Of a DNA stretch of 56,874 nt, positions 52,016-56,874 are shown one piece after another. The position numbers were made by a program, and so were the translations under genes. The notes beneath the pieces are model-generated. The model was given only the letters and a program-made list of their open reading frames with translations, searched no databases and was not told where the DNA came from. This stretch comes from Rhodanobacteraceae bacterium (GTDB taxonomy: Bacteria; Pseudomonadota; Gammaproteobacteria; Xanthomonadales; SZUA-5), in the NCBI GenBank assembly GCA_016717705.1, contig JADKFD010000043.1, forward strand, positions 1 to 56,874, in the 5' to 3' direction. Numbering within the stretch: the first letter of the stretch is position 1; each line of letters begins with the position of its first letter.

Positions 52016-53992
52016 ATGTCCACATTTCATGACGACGGCATTTCCAATCCCACCGACAATCCGAGTTTCGACGATATCCTTGAGCTCAGTCGCAAGCGCC
52101 GCGAGTTCCTCAAGGGTTCGCTGGCGGCGGCTACGGCGACGCTGATCGGCGTGCCCTTGCTGTCGGCGCGCTCGCAGGCACAGGCGCAATCGCTGTCGCC
52201 CACCTACAGCGTGACGCCGGGCGTCGGTTTTGCGCCGGTGCCGGTCAGTGATGCCGATACGCTGGTGGTGCCACAGGGCTATCGCGCCGACGTGCTGATC
52301 GCCTGGGGCGACCCGCTCTCCGACGTGTCGCGCTATTTCCGTTATGACGCGAGCAACAGCGCCGAAGACCAGGAACTGCAGTGGGGCATGCACAACGACG
52401 GCATGCACTTTTTCCCGTTCAACGAGCCGATGCGCTTCAATTTCGGCCAGCGTGCCACGCCGTCGTCGCGCCGCGGGCTGCTGGTCAGCAACCATGAGTA
52501 CACCGACGACGGCCTGCTGCACCCCGAAGGCATGAACAACTGGACGGCAGCGAAGGTCAGGAAGTCGCAGGCCGCGCACGGTGTGTCGGTGGCTGAAGTG
52601 ATCTTCGATGGCTCCAGCTGGCGCGTGCAGCGACCGTCGAGCTATGCCCGTCGCATCACTGCCTACACGCCGATGGCAGTGTCCGGGCCCGCCGCCGGTC
52701 ACCCGCTGATGCGCACCGCCGCCGATCAGGCCGGACGCCGTATCCTCGGTACCTTCAACAACTGCGCGCATGGCTACACGCCGTGGGGCACCTACCTGAC
52801 CTGCGAAGAGAACTTCAACGGCTACTTCGTCAACGCCGGCACGCTGACCGCCGAGCAGCGTCGTTATGGCATCAGCGCCACCGGCGCCGGCTATCGCTGG
52901 CACGAGCACGACGAGCGTTTCGATGCCGCGCGCCACCCGAACGAGCCCAACCGCTTCGGCTGGGTGGTCGAGATCGATCCCTTCGACCCCACCTCCACGC
53001 CGATCAAGCGCACCGCGCTGGGCCGCATCAAGCACGAAGGCGCGTGGGTCACGGTGGCTTCCGACCGCCGCGTCGTGGTCTACATGGGCGACGACGAGCG
53101 CTTCGAATACATCTACAAGTACGTCTCCAACCGGCCGTTCATCCCCGGTGACCGCGGCCACAATGCGACCCTGCTTGACGACGGCATCCTCTACGTCGCC
53201 CGCTTCAACGACAACCAGAGCGGCGAATGGCTGCCGCTGGTGTGGGGCAGCAATGGTCTGACCGCGGAGAACGGCTTTGCCGATCAGGGCGAGGTGCTGA
53301 TCAAGACGCGTCTGGCGGCCGATCGGGTGGGCGCCACCAAGATGGACCGCCCGGAATGGATTGCGGTCAATCCGCGCAGCAACGACGTCTATTGCACGCT
53401 CACCAACAACGACCGCCGCGGCAACAGCGGCCAGCCGGCCACCAACCCGGCCAATCCGCGCGCCCAGAATGTCTTCGGTCACATCATCCGCTGGACCGAA
53501 GACGAGCAGAATGCGGCCGCGCGCAGCTTCCAGTGGGATTTGTTCGTGCAGTGCGGCGATCCGACGCTGACCGATGCCTCGCGCCGGGGCAACATCCAGG
53601 GCGACAAGTTCGGCAGCCCGGACGGCCTGTGGTTCGACGATCGCGGCATCCTCTGGGTGCAGACCGACATCTCGACCTCGATCGTGTCGCGCCCAGCCGG
53701 CGAGCGCGGCGACTACCGCAACATCGGCAACAACCAGATGCTGGCCTATGACGCCGTCAGCGGCCAGTTCAAGCGCTTCCTGACCGGTCCGCGTGGCTGC
53801 GAAATCACCGGTGTGATCACCACCCCGGACCTGCGCACGATGTTCGTCAACATCCAGCATCCGGGCGAGCCGGCCAGCGAACGCAACGATCCGGCCACGC
53901 CGACGGCGATCTCGTCGTGGCCCTTCGGTCAGCGTCCGCGCTCGTCGACGGTGGTCATCCGCAAGAATGACGGCGGCATCATCGGAACTTGA
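52016..53992 (+). CDS. phoX: PhoX-family alkaline phosphatase with Tat signal
   Basis: A 658-residue PhoX/DUF839 protein. The N-terminus contains SRKRREFLKGSLAAATATLIG, a twin-arginine signal, as required for this folded iron/calcium enzyme. Body landmarks include VPQGYRADVLIAWGDPL, GMHNDGMHFFP, GLLVSNHEYTDDGLLHPEG, NCAHGYTPWGTYLTCEENFNGYF, GRIKHEGAWV, GDDERFEYIYKYVS, DRPEWIAVNPRSNDVYCTLTNND and GSPDGLWFDDRGILWVQTD. NCAHGYTPWGTYLTCEEN and TCEEN supply metal ligands. It releases phosphate from organic phosphate esters outside the cytoplasm. The ATG at 52016 precedes the Tat motif; no Pho box was recognised upstream. Confidence 0.93.
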   Translation: MSTFHDDGISNPTDNPSFDDILELSRKRREFLKGSLAAATATLIGVPLLSARSQAQAQSLSPTYSVTPGVGFAPVPVSDADTLVVPQGYRADVLIAWGDPLSDVSRYFRYDASNSAEDQELQWGMHNDGMHFFPFNEPMRFNFGQRATPSSRRGLLVSNHEYTDDGLLHPEGMNNWTAAKVRKSQAAHGVSVAEVIFDGSSWRVQRPSSYARRITAYTPMAVSGPAAGHPLMRTAADQAGRRILGTFNNCAHGYTPWGTYLTCEENFNGYFVNAGTLTAEQRRYGISATGAGYRWHEHDERFDAARHPNEPNRFGWVVEIDPFDPTSTPIKRTALGRIKHEGAWVTVASDRRVVVYMGDDERFEYIYKYVSNRPFIPGDRGHNATLLDDGILYVARFNDNQSGEWLPLVWGSNGLTAENGFADQGEVLIKTRLAADRVGATKMDRPEWIAVNPRSNDVYCTLTNNDRRGNSGQPATNPANPRAQNVFGHIIRWTEDEQNAAARSFQWDLFVQCGDPTLTDASRRGNIQGDKFGSPDGLWFDDRGILWVQTDISTSIVSRPAGERGDYRNIGNNQMLAYDAVSGQFKRFLTGPRGCEITGVITTPDLRTMFVNIQHPGEPASERNDPATPTAISSWPFGQRPRSSTVVIRKNDGGIIGT

Positions 53993-54030
53993 GGCAACGG
54001 CCCGGAGCGCGCCCGGTGGGTGCGCTCCTG

Positions 54031-54070
54031 GTTCTCACCGAACATGCCATAAGTCTTTGAAATTTCACAG
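54031..54070 (-). repeat. Partial third copy of the dispersed repeat
   Basis: TCACCGAACATGCCATAAG and TTTCACAG are the reverse complement of the last 40 bases of the repeats at 26311 and 44418 with several mismatches. It lies just after the PhoX stop; the rest of the gap to 54180 shows no gene. Confidence 0.6.
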
Positions 54071-54180
54071 TTGCTGGCAGCAGACTTTGTTCGCGGCGGT
54101 GTCACGAAGGATAAGCCCGCGGCCAGCCTACCAGGTTGCTGCGCGAATCAGCGCAGCGCCATCTGCGACCCGCGCACCGC

Positions 54181-54606
54181 CTAACTGTCCGCGCGCTTGG
54201 CCAGCTTGGGCTTTTTCGGCTTGGCCGGTCTGCTCGGTTCGAGCTGATCGAGGGCGATCACCAGTGCCTCGTCCGATAGCGCGGACACCAGCAACAATCC
54301 GATCCGCAGCAGTTCGTTCTTCTTCGCCGGCCGTCCCAGATGCAGAGCGCGGCTCTTGAGCGCCGCAATCTGGCGGAACTCCGCTGCCGGCATGGTGAAC
54401 CGTCCGCGTTCCAGCTTGATGCTGACGTCCTTGGGGCTTGCGCTGGGTTTGCGCGCAGTTTTTGCTGCGGGTGGCTTTGCCGACTTCCTGGCGGCGGTCG
54501 TCGCACTGCCGGGGCGCGTGGCAGGCGTAAGCGCACGCTTGCTCCGGTCTGGCTTCAAAGCTGGTGTCGTGGATTGGATTCTTGCCACGGGCAGACTCGC
54601 GGTCAT
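54181..54606 (-). CDS. Small Lys/Ala-rich protein of unknown function
   Basis: A 141-residue protein with a basic, disordered front (KSAKPPAAKTARKPSASPK) and a compact helical domain: VSIKLERGRFTMPAAEFRQIAALKSRALHLGRPAKKNELLRIGLLLVSALSDEALVIALDQLE. I have seen this FTMPxxEF...L.RxxKKxELLRxGL pattern in unnamed gammaproteobacterial proteins, and the helix arrangement resembles ribbon-helix-helix DNA binders. Its function is unknown. The ATG at 54606 begins MTASLPVARIQST. It is divergent from the glycosyltransferase. Confidence 0.65.
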   Translation of the reverse strand: MTASLPVARIQSTTPALKPDRSKRALTPATRPGSATTAARKSAKPPAAKTARKPSASPKDVSIKLERGRFTMPAAEFRQIAALKSRALHLGRPAKKNELLRIGLLLVSALSDEALVIALDQLEPSRPAKPKKPKLAKRADS

Positions 54607-54743
54607 TGGGGCAGTGCGTTCTATCACGGCGAGGGGTCCGCCCGTCACCTCGCCGTTGCCGTCACCACACTGCAATCACAGTGTTGCCTGTCGGTAGTGT
54701 TGGGCATGCAGCCTGCACCGGTCGATCGAAGAGTGCGCGCCCG

Positions 54744-55934
54744 ATGCATCTGCTGATGGTCACCGAAACCTACCCGCCGGAGATCAATGGCGTCGCCCTG
54801 ACGGTGCAATGCCTGTTGCAGAACCTGCTGCTCCTGGGCCACCGGGTGACTCTGGTGCGTCCGCGGCAGGCGGTCGATGACGCTGCCGCGGAGACCAATG
54901 GATTCAGCGAGGTCCTCGTTCACGGCATACCCATCCCGCGCTACCCGGGACTCAGGTTCGGACTGCCGACCGGCAAGCGCCTGCGACGCCTGATCCGGGA
55001 CACGCGTGTCGATGCCATCTACGTTGCGACCGAAGGTCCGCTCGGATGGTCGGCGGTAGGCGCCGCCAGAGCCGCGGGGGTCCCGGTCGCCTGCGGTTTC
55101 CACACGCGCTTCGACGACTACTTCCGGCACTACGGCGCCGGCTTCCTGCAAACAACAGCGCGCGCCTGGATGCGGCATTTCCACAATCGTGCCGACTGCA
55201 CGCTGGTGCCCACGCAGGAACTCAAGAACTGGCTGCTGGCGAACGGCTTCGCGCATGTCGAACTGTTGCGGCGTGCGGTGGACACGAAGCGCTTCGACCC
55301 GCGCCATCGTGACCCGCAGCTGCGTCGGGAACTGGGCGTAACCGAGCATGCGCCGCTGGTGATCCACGTCGGTCGACTGGCGCCGGAGAAGAACCTGGAA
55401 CTGGTGACGGCTGCTTTCGAGCGCATCCAGGCCCAGTGTCCGGGTGCACGCATGCTGTGGATCGGCGACGGTCCGTCCCGCGCCGCGCTGCAGCGCGAGC
55501 ACCCACAGCATCTGTTCTCCGGCGTGCTGCGCGGCCACGAGTTGGCGCGACATTTCGCCAGCGCCGACCTGTTCCTGTTTCCCTCGCTGACCGAGACCTT
55601 CGGCAACGTCACGCTGGAGGCGCTGGCCAGTGGCCTGACGGTATGTGCCTTCGACTACGCCGCGGCCCACGAGCACATCGAAAACGGGATCAGTGGCGAA
55701 CTGGCGCCGTTCGCGAAGGCCAGCGACTTCGTGCGCAAGGCCGAGAGGGCGGCGCGCGACTGGCTCAAGGGCAAGCGCATTGGCGCCGCTGGGCGTCGCG
55801 CGGTCGAAGGCCTGAGCCCGCAGCGAGTGGCGGAGGATTTCGCGCAACTGCTCGGTGCACTGGCCACCCAATCCAAGATCAACGGACAGACGGAGCGAAA
55901 CCCTGATGCTGCTCTCCATTCGACGCTTGTCTGA
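54744..55934 (+). CDS. GT4-family glycosyltransferase
   Basis: A 396-residue GT-B glycosyltransferase. The N-terminus MHLLMVTETYPPEINGVALTVQCLLQNLLLLGHRVTLVRPRQ and GFHTRFDDYFRHYGAGFL are characteristic of the mannosyltransferase-like group (MgtA/PimB type); the C-terminal domain has HVGRLAPEKNLELVTAAFERI, SADLFLFPSLTETFGNVTLEALASGL with the ETFGNVTLE nucleotide-sugar motif. It probably transfers a hexose, often mannose, from an NDP-sugar to a lipid. The PAP2 phosphatase gene starts inside its end, so glycolipid synthesis is the likely joint role. The ATG at 54744 starts the first beta strand. Confidence 0.9.
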   Translation: MHLLMVTETYPPEINGVALTVQCLLQNLLLLGHRVTLVRPRQAVDDAAAETNGFSEVLVHGIPIPRYPGLRFGLPTGKRLRRLIRDTRVDAIYVATEGPLGWSAVGAARAAGVPVACGFHTRFDDYFRHYGAGFLQTTARAWMRHFHNRADCTLVPTQELKNWLLANGFAHVELLRRAVDTKRFDPRHRDPQLRRELGVTEHAPLVIHVGRLAPEKNLELVTAAFERIQAQCPGARMLWIGDGPSRAALQREHPQHLFSGVLRGHELARHFASADLFLFPSLTETFGNVTLEALASGLTVCAFDYAAAHEHIENGISGELAPFAKASDFVRKAERAARDWLKGKRIGAAGRRAVEGLSPQRVAEDFAQLLGALATQSKINGQTERNPDAALHSTLV

Positions 55935-56445
55935 ATTGTTCTGCGCTTCTGACCTGAAGCTCACCCGGCGCGTCAGGCGCTATTCCGATCAACGCCTGAC
56001 ATTGGCATTTTTCGCCCTGGTCTCGCGGTTGGGCGACGGCATCGTCTGGTATCTGCTGATGCTGCTCCTGTTGCTGTTCGGTGGCGAGACCGGTCAGCGC
56101 GCGACACTGCAGATGGCGCTGTTGGGCATCTTGAGCCTGCTGGTCTACAAGGCGTTGAAACGATTGAGCAAGCGTCCGCGACCGCTGGCCGTCGATCACG
56201 CACTGGGCACGCGCGTGGCACCTCTGGACGAGTTCAGCTTTCCCTCCGGCCACACCTTGCACGCGGTCGGTTTCACCCTCGTCGTCACCCAGCACTTCCC
56301 CGAATCCGGCCTGCTGCTGTGGCCCTTGTGCGCCTGCATCGCGATGTCGCGCGTGGTGCTCGGACTGCACTACCCCAGCGATGTGCTGGCGGCTATCGGA
56401 CTCGGCTGGGTGCTCGGTGAAGGCTCGGCGCGATTGATGCTTTGA
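55906..56445 (+). CDS. PAP2-family membrane phosphatase
   Basis: A 179-residue PAP2 phosphatase with about five membrane helices. The three active-site motifs are KALKRLSKRPRP, PSGHTLHA and SRVVLGLHYPSD, all complete. It dephosphorylates a lipid phosphate such as phosphatidate, undecaprenyl diphosphate or phosphatidylglycerolphosphate. It overlaps the glycosyltransferase gene by 29 bases, so both should act on a common lipid-linked product. The ATG at 55906 is preceded by CGGAGCG. Confidence 0.93.
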   Translation: MLLSIRRLSELFCASDLKLTRRVRRYSDQRLTLAFFALVSRLGDGIVWYLLMLLLLLFGGETGQRATLQMALLGILSLLVYKALKRLSKRPRPLAVDHALGTRVAPLDEFSFPSGHTLHAVGFTLVVTQHFPESGLLLWPLCACIAMSRVVLGLHYPSDVLAAIGLGWVLGEGSARLML

Positions 56446-56459
56446 CTATTCTGGGTAGC

Positions 56460-56874
56460 GGCATGCCCAACGATGCAGGTCAAAGTTCCAATCGTCGCTG
56501 CCGCGAGCCCAACGATGCGTGCCAAGAATCCGCGCTTGGGTGTCGCCATACCCAATGTTGGACGCCGCCGACCCGCGTTTGGGTGTCGCGGTGCCCGGCG
56601 TTGGAGCCGTGGCATCGGCGCTTGGGTAACTCTGCACCCGACGTTGGACGCCGCCGACCCGCGTTCGGGTAACGCGGTGCCCGACGTTGGAGCCGTTGCA
56701 TCGGCGCTTGGGTAACGCTGCACCCGACGTTGGACGCCGCCGACCCGCGCTTGGGTAACGCAGTACCCGACGTTGGGTCCCCACAGTCGGCGAGCGGGTA
56801 GTTGCGAACCCAACGCCGGGTTCCAGCCGTCGGCGGGCGGGTAGTTGCGAACCCAACGGCGGGTCCCAGCCGTC
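56460..56874. repeat. 43-bp tandem repeat array, runs off window
   Basis: Starting 15 bases after the PAP2 stop, about ten imperfect units of 43 bp follow head to tail; typical units start CCCGACGTTGGACGCCGCC and end GCTTGGGTAACGCAGTA. Inner units alternate between GACGCCGCCGACCCGCG and GAGCCGTTGCATCGGCGC cores, giving an 86-bp higher period. The unit is not a multiple of three and all frames are open only because stops are rare, so it is not coding. GGGT and ACCC blocks at unit borders can form small hairpins. The array continues beyond 56874. Confidence 0.9.

Noticed and set aside
51962..53860. Long minus-strand ORF of 632 codons opposite phoX
   Set aside because: Antisense shadow of a strongly conserved enzyme; composition is typical of out-of-frame high-GC DNA.
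56460..56874. CRISPR array
   Set aside because: The units are contiguous 43-bp tandem repeats without unique spacers.

Overview
The window is high-GC (about 65-68%) bacterial chromosome, most likely a gammaproteobacterium of the Xanthomonadales/Lysobacterales (Rhodanobacteraceae-like). The reasons are protein style (winged-helix/TPR regulators, beta-propeller sensor kinases, PhoX, secreted proteins ending in NGFE(G)), dispersed REP-like palindromes of the GTAGGAGCG type, and a RAYT (REP-associated transposase) remnant. This placement is inference from recognised families, not a database result. No rRNA, tRNA, CRISPR array, integrase or prophage was recognised.

Layout. 1-3.7 kb is a plus-strand island of small toxin-antitoxin modules (vapBC, brnTA-like, a second vapBC with a perfect palindromic operator), a DUF2795-like acidic protein and a RAYT remnant. 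4.2-5.7 kb is a YgiB/YgiC-like pair (DUF1190 protein plus glutathionylspermidine-synthase-like ATP-grasp enzyme). 5.8-18.9 kb holds a serine hydrolase, a sigma factor with a membrane partner, a gluzincin peptidase whose 5' end is built from REP DNA, a large sensor kinase, small hypotheticals, a HEAT-repeat protein, an M23 peptidase and a winged-helix/TPR regulator. 19.1-26.2 kb holds a Phd antitoxin with an internally deleted toxin, divergent lrp/ald, a 35-nt G tract, an MBL hydrolase, an IS5-type MITE next to a PAS gene, and an adjacent CoA-disulfide reductase/CDF exporter pair. 26.3-35.4 kb carries a LamG secreted protein, an overlapping acyltransferase-sigma-membrane-protein operon, a signal-peptide-bearing SDR, a DUF3500 protein and a second acyltransferase.

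35.5-44.3 kb is the most system-like block: a FucP-like transporter, a Ser/Thr kinase with TPR-like C-terminus, an ECF sigma factor and a 1495-residue secreted beta-helix protein, consecutive on the minus strand. Kinase and sigma factor share one frame and are split only by a stop codon. 44.6-56.4 kb holds a TonB receptor, a FitAB-like module, MaoC hydratase, dipeptidase, PhoX phosphatase, and an overlapping glycosyltransferase/PAP2 pair. The window ends in a 43-bp minisatellite that runs off the edge.

Two cautions. At least a dozen otherwise conserved genes carry single-base frameshifts, often in short homopolymers, so I suspect uncorrected indel errors; genes affected are described as frameshifted and may be intact in the organism. 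Starts were chosen from Shine-Dalgarno placement, overlaps and family N-termini where visible.
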